A DNA stretch of 64,000 bases from Chromatiaceae bacterium. GTDB lineage: Bacteria; Pseudomonadota; Gammaproteobacteria; Chromatiales; Chromatiaceae. Positions 15,612-24,376 of this stretch are shown here, piece by piece. The first letter of the stretch is position 1, and every line of letters begins with the position of its first letter. The stretch lies in the NCBI GenBank assembly GCA_016714645.1, contig JADKCI010000006.1, positions 124,001-188,000 of the forward strand, read 5' to 3'. A program made the translations under genes and the position numbers. Under the pieces are notes generated by a model, which made no database searches, was not told the DNA's origin, and saw only the letters and a list, made by a program, of their open reading frames with translations.

Positions 15612-16616
15612 ATGATCCAGACCTATCAGACCTCTTGCCAGGGGGTGACGTCCGTCGTGAACAGCGACGCGATGGCCGTCACGGAGTGCGGCGGCCTTGT
15701 GGTCGCGGTGGTCTGCGACGGCGTCTCTTCGGCCCCTCGCGCCAGTGATGCAGCGCGGCTGTCCGTTCAGATCGTCATGGATGCCTGTCAGCGCCAGTTG
15801 GACTGGTCCGACCCGCTCGGCCTGGCCGAGGATTGGGCGCTGGCTGCGCACTCGCTGGTCGCCGACCGGTTCGGACACAGTGGGCTGTGCACCCTGGTGC
15901 TGGCGATCGTTGGGATGGACCACCTCTGGGGCATCCACGTTGGCGATTCCACCTGTCTGGTGATCCGCCGCGGGAGCGGGATCACGCGGCTGACCGAGCC
16001 GCACCGAAAGGGCGTGCTGCGCAGGTTGAACGGTAAACCCGTACTGCTGCATGGCATGCCGGTGTTCGATCAGGGTCTCACCCGCGTGATTGGTCAGTCC
16101 GCCCCTCTGGTCCCGGACCGCTTCGAGCATGCGCTCACCCACGGGGACTGGGTGGCCTGTTTTACCGATGGGGTCGAAAATGATGCGGTCGAGGATCTCG
16201 TCCGCCAGGGACAGGTGACTGCGGAAGGCGTCAAGATGCTGGTCGAGCGGTGCGCGCGGAACACCAATGACGATGCGACCTTGATCCTGCTCCAATCCTC
16301 CGAATCCATCGACTGGGATTCGCTGCTTCGCGGCCTTGCGGACTATGCCCGACTGGACGCCGAGGAGCGCGAAGGCCTGATCAGTCGTCTCCAGGACGCG
16401 CCCTTCGGCGTGGCTGGCGCGACAGCAGGCGACGGGCTGTTGCAGGCCTACGCCGCGGAATGCGCCGACGGGCGCGCCGCCCGGCTCGCCCGGCTGGTCC
16501 TCGCCGCGGGCAGGCCGGAGCGCCGCGCCGTCGAACAGATGCTGGACCAGGCGATCCTGCGCCGACAGAACACGACCGCCCGGGTGCTGAAGGCGGCCCT
16601 GTCGGCGTGGGGATAG
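15612..16616 (+). CDS. PP2C-type protein phosphatase
   Basis: PP2C phosphatases remove phosphate from Ser/Thr using two metal ions. The 334-residue protein has a phosphatase domain in residues 1-228 with the metal-binding pattern VVCDGVSSA (Asp36), HVGDSTCL (about 110-117), CFTDGVEND (Asp186) and NDDATLILL (Asp220/221). Residues 229-334 form an Ala/Leu/Arg-rich helical extension of unknown role. The ATG at 15612 follows the zinc-finger gene by eight bases. No kinase gene is adjacent, so the substrate is unknown. Confidence 0.85.
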   Translation: MIQTYQTSCQGVTSVVNSDAMAVTECGGLVVAVVCDGVSSAPRASDAARLSVQIVMDACQRQLDWSDPLGLAEDWALAAHSLVADRFGHSGLCTLVLAIVGMDHLWGIHVGDSTCLVIRRGSGITRLTEPHRKGVLRRLNGKPVLLHGMPVFDQGLTRVIGQSAPLVPDRFEHALTHGDWVACFTDGVENDAVEDLVRQGQVTAEGVKMLVERCARNTNDDATLILLQSSESIDWDSLLRGLADYARLDAEEREGLISRLQDAPFGVAGATAGDGLLQAYAAECADGRAARLARLVLAAGRPERRAVEQMLDQAILRRQNTTARVLKAALSAWG

Positions 16617-16761
16617 ATCCCATCGGCGGATCCATTGCCAAAGGCTGAACCGCCCAACGGAAACCCATCGCCTGGCGCCGACGAGTGGCGAGGGTTAAGA
16701 TTCTCCCCTATCGCTCAAGAAAAGCGCTCAATATGAGCAATAGCCGCTCCCCCTATGCATC

Positions 16762-17910
16762 ATGGTCTGGAACTGGCAACAATCCGACTGGCCCGATTTC
16801 GCCTACGACAGCGCGTCGCTCGCGCCGCTAGAGTCGCGCCTGCTGCACGAGTCCGGGCTCCTGTTCGGCGCCTTCGCGCATCTGGACGACTCCGAGCAAC
16901 GGGCACTGACGGTCGACCTGATCGGCGACGAGGCCCTGATGACCGCCCGCATCGAGGGCGAGTATCTGGATCGCGATAGCCTCCAGTCCTCCCTCTTGCG
17001 CGAGTTTGGCCTGGCCGAAGACCCGCGTCGTGTCGCCCCGGCCGAGGCCGGGATGGCGGAGCTGATGGTCGATCTCTATCGGCACTTTCAGGCCCCCCTG
17101 ACCCATGAGACCCTGTGGACCTGGCATCGGATGCTGATGGCCGGACGGCGAGACCTGCGCGATGTCGGGTGCTACCGCACTTTGGAAGAGCCGATGCAGG
17201 TGGTGTCCGGGGCCATCTATGCACCCAGGGTCCATTTCGAGGCACCGCCCGTCCAGCAGGTATCCGGGGAGATGGACCGCTTCGTCGGCTGGCTCGACCG
17301 CAGCGCCCCGACCGGCGAGGGTCCGCTGCCGACCCTGACGCGTGCGGGTATTGCCCACCTCTATTTCGTCTCGATTCACCCCTTCGAGGACGGCAACGGC
17401 CGGATGGCGCGTGCCATTGCGGAACAGGTCCTGGCGCAGGGTCTCGGGCAACCCACCCTGATTGCGCTATCCAACACCATCGAACGGCACAAGAAGGCCT
17501 ATTACGCCGCACTGGAGCGGGCGAATAAGGTCAATCGCATTGACGATTGGCTGGACTATTTCGCCCATACCGTCCTGGATGCGCTGGACTACACCCGCGC
17601 GCGGGTCGTCTTTCTCATCGGCAAGGCCAGGCTCTATGACCGACTCGGGGGTCAATTGAATGAGCGTCAGGACAGAGTGCTCGCGCGTCTCTTCCGGGCG
17701 GGACTGGAGGGCTTCGTCGGGGGCTTGAGTGCCGAAAACTATATCGCCATCACCCGCACTTCACGCGCCACCGCGACTCGCGACCTCCAGGACCTGGTCG
17801 CCAAGGGCGCGCTCGTGCGCACCGGGGAGCGCAAGCATGCCCGCTACGCCTTGCATCTCGCGAAAGCTGCGACTCAGGGTCTGATCGACAGCAAGGGCAT
17901 GGCGTCATAG
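16762..17910 (+). CDS. Fic-family AMP-transferase, self-inhibited type
   Basis: Fic proteins transfer AMP, or another nucleotide part, to a hydroxyl of a target protein. The 382-residue protein has an N-terminal DUF4172-like part beginning WNWQQSDWPDF, an inhibitory-helix motif (T61-A-R-I-E65-G, matching [ST]xxxE[GN]), the complete Fic motif HPFEDGNGR at 206-214, and a C-terminal winged-helix-like segment. The inhibitory Glu lies N-terminal to the Fic motif in the same chain, so activity would be switched off internally and no separate antitoxin is needed. Its end overlaps the convergent ATPase remnant by six bases. Confidence 0.9.
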   Translation: MVWNWQQSDWPDFAYDSASLAPLESRLLHESGLLFGAFAHLDDSEQRALTVDLIGDEALMTARIEGEYLDRDSLQSSLLREFGLAEDPRRVAPAEAGMAELMVDLYRHFQAPLTHETLWTWHRMLMAGRRDLRDVGCYRTLEEPMQVVSGAIYAPRVHFEAPPVQQVSGEMDRFVGWLDRSAPTGEGPLPTLTRAGIAHLYFVSIHPFEDGNGRMARAIAEQVLAQGLGQPTLIALSNTIERHKKAYYAALERANKVNRIDDWLDYFAHTVLDALDYTRARVVFLIGKARLYDRLGGQLNERQDRVLARLFRAGLEGFVGGLSAENYIAITRTSRATATRDLQDLVAKGALVRTGERKHARYALHLAKAATQGLIDSKGMAS

Positions 17911-18840
17911 GTTCCAGACCGGGATCGCCGTCAGGTCGGCGGACAGCGGCAGGTCGGTCTCTCTGAGGCACAGCACGGCCCCCTCGCCGATGCCGAGCCC
18001 AAGCTTCTCCAAGGCCCCGAAACCGCGCGTCGCGCTACGGCTCGGGGTGGCGGTCTTCTTGATCTCGGCGGGATAGAGCCGGTTGTCCTGCTCGATCAGG
18101 AGGTCGATCTCGTTGCCGTCCCGGTCTCGATAAAAGTAGAGAGTCGGCGTGTGCCCCTTGTGCCAATAGCCCTTGAGGATCTCGGCGACCACATGGGTCT
18201 CCAGGATGGCGCCTGACATAGCCCCGGCCTCCAGGGATTGGGGAGAGCCCCAGCGTGTGAGATAGGCATAGAGCCCGGTGTCGAGGAAATAGAGCTTCGG
18301 GGTCTTCACCAGCCGCTTGCCGAAGTTGCGGTGATAGGGCGGCAGCAGGTGGACCAGATAGCTCGCCTCCAACACGCTGAGCCAGGCACGGGCGGTCCCT
18401 TGCGCGATGCCGGCCTCTCCTGCCAGCGCGCTCAGATTGAGGAGTTGCCCGGTTCGGCCGGCGCAGAGCTTCAAGAAGCGCTGAAAGGCGGTCAAATCCA
18501 GGATATTCACGATCTGCCGGACATCACGTTCCAGGTAGGTTGCCACATAGGCGGCGAGCCAGTCGCCGGGAGCAATGGCGTGGGCGTGAATGGCCGGGTA
18601 GCCCCCGGCGAGCATCAGGGCGTCAAGCTCCGGGAGCGCCAAGGACGACGCGGAGAGCTCGGTGACCGAGAGCGGCAGCAGGTGGGCGATCCCCACCCGC
18701 CCGGCCAGCGACTGTGTAATCCCGGCGAGCAGGCCGAATTGCTGGGAGCCCGTGAGGACGAAACGCCCCGGCACGCGCTCCTCGTCAACCATGCCCTGGC
18801 ACCAGGAGATTGGCCGCCATGCCACCAGTACCTCAAGCAC
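17905..18840 (-). pseudogene. DUF4143-type ATPase lacking its P-loop domain
   Basis: The 311-codon frame matches the later part of archaeal-type AAA ATPases with a C-terminal DUF4143 domain: GRFVLTGSQQFGLL (sensor 1), LPLSVTEL, GGYPAIH, the YLERDVRQI helix, a winged-helix part, YFYRDRDGNEIDLLIE and PAEIKKT (nuclease-like fold). Intact members are about 390 residues and have a Walker A GPRQ.GKTT near the start; here similarity begins only at about SWCQGMVDEERV. The N-terminal 100 or so residues with both Walker motifs are missing, so it cannot bind ATP in the normal way. It is a 5'-truncated gene. Confidence 0.75.
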
Positions 18841-18870
18841 ACCGCCTTCCTGCTTGCTGTGTCGCGCCGA

Positions 18871-20097
18871 TCAAGTCGGCGAAGGATGCCCTGCATCCTT
18901 TTCTCCCGACTGAACGGCCTGATCGCCCGAATTCCGCTCCAGCCATGCCCGCGCGGCCGCCCAGGCGGCCGGGGAAGGATCGGCGTTGCGCCGCCGCCGG
19001 AACTCGTCGATGACGAGACCGTGAGGCTTGATTCCGATCTGCAGCGTTCCGCGCTCGCCGCACACGTTGACCCGGTAGACGTAGCATTCGCCCGCCAGGA
19101 TATCGCTGGCGCGCGTCGCCACGCAATGCCGCATCGTCTTCCCTTCCTCCTGGAGCTCGCCCACGGTCGTGACAGCCTGGAAATGGTCGTCCGGGGGGAT
19201 CGGCGGCGGGCCAAGAGAGCGGGCGGGGTCCAGGTCCGATGCGTGCTGCTCGCCGCACAGCACCATCAGCCCGTCGTGCGCGCGCTGGACACCGCTCCAG
19301 TCGCGGCAGAATTGGTGGACGAAGCGATCCGTGCGGTTCCGTGGATACTCCTCCAGCAGCCGGCCGGTGTCCACGAGCAGGGCGATTCTCCCCTCCAGGA
19401 TCTGATTCAGCAGCCAATGGTTCTGGGTGGCGGCTAGCTGATCGCGCAACCAGTGAAGGTGGCGCAACAGGCGACCGCGTCCCAGCGGCACCAGGCTCGA
19501 CGGCAGTCTCGGCCAATGCCTAAAAGCCATCGCGGCATCCAGGTCGGCTGCCAGATCCCGGATGTCTTCTAGCACGCGACGGGTTCCCTCCCTGAGAACG
19601 ATCTTGCGCAGCAGGCGCACCTGGACCGGCCGCACGTCCGGCAGATCCAGCGCCGCTGCCAGCAATTCGCGTTGCGAGAGCCGCAACAGCTCCGGTAGCC
19701 GGGCGTGCCAGCCCGCGTCCTCTGTATAGCGTGCCGCCGCGATCCAGAGCAGGACCAGGTTCGAGCGGGCAAGGTCGCGCGCCGCCGGGTAGCGGGCGCA
19801 GACCTGCATGGCAGCGGACTGCGCGTACCAGACGGGGTGAAGGGCGCGGATGAAGTCCCGCGGCCAGGGCTCCAGGTAGCGCAGGACCGGCAGGTCCTGC
19901 CGGGACTCGTGGGCCGGGTTGACGAGCCGGGCACCCCAGTCGTAAGCAGTTTCGACCCAGCCGCCCCTCGTGCGACGGAACCACGGCATGCCTGCCGCAA
20001 AAGGCCCATAACCGAGGATCGGCCCCCCCTGATCGCGGAGGTCGACACTCAGGGTGCCGTCTGGCTGATAGTGGGAAACGAGCGCCGATAGAAACAT
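18871..20097 (-). CDS. PcfJ-like domain protein (shorter copy)
   Basis: The 408-residue protein has a PcfJ-like C-terminal domain at about 315-385: LQEEGKTMRHCV, GECYVYRVNV, TLQIGI and DEFRRRRNADPS, matching the family pattern of a His-Cys after a small loop, a Tyr-rich strand, and a terminal RxN. The preceding 310 residues are helical, Leu/Arg-rich, and unlike known enzymes. PcfJ was named on the enterococcal plasmid pCF10 and has no firm biochemical role. It is on the same strand as a second, longer PcfJ-like protein, with one small gene between. Confidence 0.65.
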   Translation of the reverse strand: MFLSALVSHYQPDGTLSVDLRDQGGPILGYGPFAAGMPWFRRTRGGWVETAYDWGARLVNPAHESRQDLPVLRYLEPWPRDFIRALHPVWYAQSAAMQVCARYPAARDLARSNLVLLWIAAARYTEDAGWHARLPELLRLSQRELLAAALDLPDVRPVQVRLLRKIVLREGTRRVLEDIRDLAADLDAAMAFRHWPRLPSSLVPLGRGRLLRHLHWLRDQLAATQNHWLLNQILEGRIALLVDTGRLLEEYPRNRTDRFVHQFCRDWSGVQRAHDGLMVLCGEQHASDLDPARSLGPPPIPPDDHFQAVTTVGELQEEGKTMRHCVATRASDILAGECYVYRVNVCGERGTLQIGIKPHGLVIDEFRRRRNADPSPAAWAAARAWLERNSGDQAVQSGEKDAGHPSPT

Positions 20098-20163
20098 GAT
20101 GTTCTGGCCGCAGGCCGCCGCCCTTGCGGCGGCGCTGCCGGTCTGGTGGATCGTCAGGCTGCT

Positions 20164-20415
20164 TTAGTCGAGCGGGACAGTGTAGGCGCCGCCGCCGATG
20201 CGGTAAGGGCCGAACGACTGCCCACGCCCCCGAATCGACAGCTCCCGTGGGTTCTCATCGTCCGCGGCGGTCTCAAACCCCGCGTGACCCTCCTCGTCGC
20301 TGTAGGCGTCCAGGGTCCCGCGAGTCCGGACCCCCTTGAGGTCAACGGTCACCTCGGTGCCCGCACCGGGGTCGCCATCACTGACCAGCATATCAGGGTC
20401 GAGTTGATGAGGCAT
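20164..20415 (-). CDS. Small acidic hypothetical protein between PcfJ-like genes
   Basis: I do not recognise this 83-residue protein. It is acidic in its first half and has beta-strand-like alternation (TEVTVDLKGVRTRGTLDAYS, then a GRGQSFGPYRIGGG stretch), resembling a small beta-barrel or SH3-like fold. GGAGACGAA precedes the ATG. It sits 66 bases before one PcfJ-like gene and 176 after the other, all on one strand, so the three may function together. Confidence 0.6.
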   Translation of the reverse strand: MPHQLDPDMLVSDGDPGAGTEVTVDLKGVRTRGTLDAYSDEEGHAGFETAADDENPRELSIRGRGQSFGPYRIGGGAYTVPLD

Positions 20416-20591
20416 ATTCGTCTCCGATGGTCTGCGAACAGGTTAGTCGAGACGTGGATACCGATTGCAGTCTGGACCCTGGCATCGACTCGGTCAGGGT
20501 ATCGCCCTGGGTTGGTCAGGGGGTTCGTCCAGGGACCAGTTGGCAGCATCACCTGGCTCCGTTGTCCCGTTGAGATGTGTCTGGGGATCCC

Positions 20592-22517
20592 TCAGACCGC
20601 CAACGCCGCGGGCGTCAGTGTTTTCAAGGGGGACTCGGTGCAAGAGGTCGCGGAGCTGCGGCGAAGCACCTCTGCGAGCAGTGCGTCGTAGGTCTCTTCG
20701 CCCAGGCACTGGCGCAGTGCCATGCGCGCCGTTGCTTGGCCCTCGACCTCCCTGGTGCGGCGGCCTCGCTGGCCTGAGCGGGTGGCCAGGATCCACCATC
20801 CCTGCTCCAAGTGTCGGCGGACCTCGGCACTGCGGCAGTGCCGCAGGAGCTCTGCCACGGCCTGGATACAGCCCGGTGAGGGCTTAGCGTTGTTCTCGGC
20901 CGAGTGCTGGACGACCGCCAGGTCGTAGGTGTGTGTTGCAGGGTAGCGCCTCAGGGCGATCTCCGCCGTGGAGCAGGGCACGCCGGTCGCGGCATCGAAC
21001 AGGCCGACAATGAAGGTAGTGCCCTGCGAACTCTTGTACAGATAGCGGGTGGCGTATCCCCAACCGAGACAGTTGGCGAGCGCGGCCCCATGCGCCGTTA
21101 GCTCCCCGAGGGTCCCCAGCGGCCGGACGAGCCGCGCACCGTCGGAGGAGACGAAATCGGCCGGGATCAGTGGCCACATCTCCTCGCCGGAGGCGACCCG
21201 CGACGGCCGTGCCTCCCGCAGCCGTCGCCGCAGGTCTGCCAGTGCGCCCTGGTAGTCCGCCGTGATCTTGCCCAACCCGCGGCGCGCCGAGCGCGAGAGG
21301 AACTGATCGATGACGTCCTCGCAGGCGAGCGATAGGGACTGAGCCCGGGCCTGTGTCGCACCGCCCGCGTCACGGCGCAGGCTCGCGGTGAGCGCGTCGC
21401 GGAACCGCTCGATCTCCCGCAGCGTCGCCGGGTCGGGGAGCCAGCGCAGGCGGCCGGCTGCGGACCCGCGCTGCGTCTGGTGGACGCACGCGCGCAGCCA
21501 CTCAAGCCCGTCTTCGGACTGCCACGGCGGCTTGTGAAACAACCTCTGGCCGATCACGACCGTTTGGTTGAACTGGTCCCAGGCCTCGGTGGTGTCCGCT
21601 GGGATATCCTCGGGACGCAGTGCATTGAGCAGCAGCGCGAACTCGCGGGGCCGCGCCACCCAGCCGATCCCGATCAGCTCGGGCGGCCGACCGACCAGTT
21701 GGCGGATGACACCCGGTCTCACGCCCCAGCGCGCGGCGAGGCCCTTCACCACCGGGCGGCCCTCATCGACGATGGCCCGGAGTTCCGCACCCAGGGTACC
21801 GGGCGCCCCCTGGACCGTGGCGCGGAACAGACTGGGAAAAGTCGTGGCGAACTGGAGCCGAAATCTACGAAAGGGCATGTGCACCCGATAGTTGTAGATC
21901 GCGAGGTCGAGCGGCCCGTCCGGACTGGCCGCCTCGAGGACTTTGGCCTCCAGGCCCGAGACGAAAGCTGCCAACGCCACGGCGAGTTCGCGCTGGAGGG
22001 CTGCCTCGACCTGGCGAACCGCATCGCCGGTATCCGCGGAGTAGGCGCCTTGGACCAGCGCCGCTCCGCTTCGGGTCACCAGGGCCGCTGCGGTCCGACG
22101 GAGGTCCCACTGGAGGGGATCCGGTGTCGCGAGACAGGGTGCCTCGAACCTGACGCCCTCCAGACCAGGCACCCGGTGGATCCGCCGCTCGGCCTCGTTA
22201 GGCGGTCCGGCCGACGCCTCGGCGATCACCCCGGCGGCGGACAGGAGCCTGCCCCGGGTCCAGGCCCGGCCTGGGAGTCGGACCATCCAGACCGTGCCGT
22301 CTGCCAGACGCAGCAGTGCGCAGCCGCACACGTGGCCCAGGGGTCGAGGACTCAACATCGCCTCAGGGGCGGGGAAGACGACCTGCTCTCGGATCGGCCC
22401 GCTGGCCGCGACGGTGCGATCGATGAGTCTTGCGATCGGGCAGCCGGTCTGACTGCGCGGCTGGGCCAGGGTGGCTCGAAGTGCATTCCGGATGTCGGTC
22501 ATGCCTGTGGGGACCAT
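20592..22517 (-). CDS. PcfJ-like domain protein (longer copy)
   Basis: The 641-residue protein has no signal peptide or membrane span. A PcfJ-like pattern appears near residues 465-560: LGTLGELTAHGAALANCLG, FIVGLFDAATG, TAEIAL and VQHSAENNAKPS, corresponding to the Cys-containing loop, strand, and terminal N-rich segment of the family. The first 450 residues, with a REF-like and helical composition, are unrecognised. The start could be 22517 or the in-frame ATG at 22502 (MTDIRN), which has AGG close upstream. Two non-identical PcfJ-like proteins in one locus is unusual. Confidence 0.6.
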   Translation of the reverse strand: MVPTGMTDIRNALRATLAQPRSQTGCPIARLIDRTVAASGPIREQVVFPAPEAMLSPRPLGHVCGCALLRLADGTVWMVRLPGRAWTRGRLLSAAGVIAEASAGPPNEAERRIHRVPGLEGVRFEAPCLATPDPLQWDLRRTAAALVTRSGAALVQGAYSADTGDAVRQVEAALQRELAVALAAFVSGLEAKVLEAASPDGPLDLAIYNYRVHMPFRRFRLQFATTFPSLFRATVQGAPGTLGAELRAIVDEGRPVVKGLAARWGVRPGVIRQLVGRPPELIGIGWVARPREFALLLNALRPEDIPADTTEAWDQFNQTVVIGQRLFHKPPWQSEDGLEWLRACVHQTQRGSAAGRLRWLPDPATLREIERFRDALTASLRRDAGGATQARAQSLSLACEDVIDQFLSRSARRGLGKITADYQGALADLRRRLREARPSRVASGEEMWPLIPADFVSSDGARLVRPLGTLGELTAHGAALANCLGWGYATRYLYKSSQGTTFIVGLFDAATGVPCSTAEIALRRYPATHTYDLAVVQHSAENNAKPSPGCIQAVAELLRHCRSAEVRRHLEQGWWILATRSGQRGRRTREVEGQATARMALRQCLGEETYDALLAEVLRRSSATSCTESPLKTLTPAALAV

Positions 22518-22608
22518 AGTGGTGAATCATCCGTCATGACTTGATGTTTCCTCCTTACCGAAACCCAAGAGAGTGGACCGAAGCCGGCCGGCTTCGGCCC
22601 GTGCGGAG

Positions 22609-22971
22609 CTACCAACTCGAGTCGTAATAAACGGTGAGCCCTTGCGCGATGGCTTCCCTGGCCTTGGCGATGAAGGTCAGATCCTCCTCGGTGCGTCCCG
22701 CCGAAAAGCCGAAGAAGAAGCCGGCCGTAAAGGGTAGCCTATCCGCCCTGACATCGGCCTCCAGCCGGTCCAGGTCTTCCGCGGTCAGTACCACCGGCGT
22801 GTGATTGAACATTTCCGCCTTGCCGCCCTTGGCGCGGTAGAGCGCCTCCATCCAGCCGTGCAGGTTCGGATGCTTCCACCACTCGACAATCTGCCGCGCG
22901 TCACTGACCTTGAAATCGACTGGGCTGGACGGCTTCTCGGCGGTTACGTTCACGAACATCTCAAGTCCCAT
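22609..22971 (-). CDS. Conserved hypothetical protein of the 'MGLDMY' phage/bacterial family
   Basis: The 120-residue protein starts MGLEMFVNV and contains WWKHPNLHGWMEALYRAKGG, LTAEDLDRLEADV, GFFFG, EDL and a C-terminal GLTVYYDSSW. These phrases recur in a small family found in phages and bacteria that is often labelled phosphoglycerate kinase without basis. The function is unknown. A GGGAGAAG lies upstream of the ATG. Its presence fits the phage- and plasmid-flavoured content of this island. Confidence 0.65.
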   Translation of the reverse strand: MGLEMFVNVTAEKPSSPVDFKVSDARQIVEWWKHPNLHGWMEALYRAKGGKAEMFNHTPVVLTAEDLDRLEADVRADRLPFTAGFFFGFSAGRTEEDLTFIAKAREAIAQGLTVYYDSSW

Positions 22972-23297
22972 TGGTTTTCTTCTCCCGTTGGATATTGCTC
23001 ATCCCGAAGGACGCGGAACGGAGGGCGGCGGGACCCGGCCGGGACCGGCACGTGGGCTCGGCTAGGCTGGGGGGAGTCTGGCCGCGTCATGTTTGGTCTC
23101 GCCGCCCTCTCGTGACTCGACAACGCCCGGCGCCCAATAATTTTCAAAGGCTGGGGCGGATTCACATCGCCGGCGTTGCAACTTGGCGAGCTCAGCTCCC
23201 GGGGGCGGCCCCGGGTCCATGCAGTCAGCGCGGCGAATCCCCGAAACGCCGTAAGACTGCTATCAATGCAATCATCTCTTCCGGCGGGAGTCTCTTC
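22972..23297. promoter_or_regulatory. Divergent intergenic region upstream of antitoxin gene
   Basis: About 325 bases separate two divergent genes. A GC-rich hairpin (CCCGGGG...CCCCGGG, near 23197-23216) and a more AT-rich patch (23250-23280) before the antitoxin are visible. No protein-like frame was seen. Confidence 0.35.
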
Positions 23298-23534
23298 ATG
23301 GCCAATCTGGTTGTCAGAAATCTTGATCAGCGTCTTGTGGATGCCTTAAAGCAGGGTGCTGCCATGGCTGGCCGCAGTGCCGAGGCCGAGCACCGTCGCA
23401 TTCTTGAAGAGGTGCTGTGTGCGCCGCGGAAACGCAGCCTAGCGGAGGTGCTGGCCTCCATGCCGGATGTGGGACAGGCCAGTGACTTTGAGCGGTCGGA
23501 AGATACGGAGCTGGCGGCGCGTGTATTTAGTTGA
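23298..23534 (+). CDS. FitA/VapB-type ribbon-helix-helix antitoxin
   Basis: The 78-residue protein starts MANLVVRNLDQRLVDALKQ and continues GRSAEAEHRRIL, the ribbon-helix-helix DNA-binding pattern of FitA-type antitoxins. The C-terminal half would bind a PIN-domain toxin. GGGAG lies eight bases before the ATG. The toxin gene overlaps its end but is truncated after 13 codons, so this antitoxin is now an orphan. It may still bind its operator or act on other VapC toxins. Confidence 0.85.
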   Translation: MANLVVRNLDQRLVDALKQGAAMAGRSAEAEHRRILEEVLCAPRKRSLAEVLASMPDVGQASDFERSEDTELAARVFS

Positions 23535-23559
23535 CACCAACGTTATCAGCGAGGCAAGG
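23521..23559 (+). pseudogene. VapC-type PIN toxin, 5' stub
   Basis: A GTG overlapping the antitoxin end starts the sequence VYLVDTNVISEAR, the standard N-terminus of VapC toxins with the first catalytic Asp. Similarity stops after 13 codons and the frame continues into transposase sequence. The other three acidic residues of the PIN site are missing, so it is dead. Confidence 0.75.
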
Positions 23560-23604
23560 GTGTCCGCTTTATCCCCCCAGGGTATCATCGAAAGGGAGCC
23601 TGCC

Positions 23605-24234
23605 ATGTTCGATCGTCTCAAGACCCTGATGCACCGCCTGACTAATCATACCGTCCTGTCCGATCTGCTCGACCCCGTGTCCCGGGCCTTGGCGCGGGTG
23701 CGACAGGCGGCGGTGGGTCGCACCCTGACCATTCCAGATTTTATCGCATGGGGGGGTGCGGTGCCACCTGCAAGGGATGACGACCCGGCGCGAGTAGGTG
23801 CAGACCTGGCTGCGTCTGTACCCGGAGGTCGCGGCGCGGGGGCCGCTGGCGCGCTCCACCGGGTCCGATGCGCTGGCGGCGCCGAGTCGCCAGGCGGTCT
23901 TGGCCGCGGTGGTGCCGGCTTTGGTCCAAGAGGCGCGGCCGGTGCTGCCTGATCGGCTGGCGGGCATTCCCGGCCTGGGTGATCGCCTGGTGCGGGCCAT
24001 CGATGGCACCTACCAGGCCGAGAGCGCCCATTGCCGGCGGCGCACCCCCCGCAGGGGGGTGAGGACAATCCCAAGGGCCATGCCTGGCTGAGCTGTTATC
24101 ACCTGCGCCTGGGCGTTCCCGAAGACGTCCGGGTCGACACGCGCCGCCGCCACGCAACCCGGATCTGGCGCGATGATGACCAGGAGCCCCAGACCCTGAC
24201 CCGCGAGCGCCGGGGATACACTCGCACGGGGTAA
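23605..24234 (+). mobile_element. IS4-like transposase, frameshifted remnant
   Basis: Protein-level similarity runs through three segments in changing frames: MFDRLKTLMHRL...TIPDFIAWG, then LRLYPEVAARGPLARS...RAIDGTYQAESAHCRRR (with a DDE-type first Asp), then DNPKGHAWLSCYHLRLGVPE...VRVDTRRRH. The frame shifts near 23760 and back near 24055, and the C-terminal catalytic part is missing. The family label is from remembered transposase patterns. No terminal repeats were identified. Its insertion removed the downstream VapC gene. Confidence 0.6.
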
Positions 24235-24376
24235 TCCACAAGCCCTCAGGGGCGAGCCGGACCATGGGGCTGGGTTGGCGTGGATGACGCCGTGGAAGAT
24301 GCCCCGAGACCCTGGCCGCTTATACTGAGCCCCGTTCTTCACCCATCTCGCTGGGCAAACCTGGCAGGATCACCCC

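Noticed and set aside
14000..24300. Accessory region considered as a prophage or integrative element
   Set aside because: No integrase, tRNA junction, direct repeats or structural phage genes were found; only mixed accessory and broken genes.
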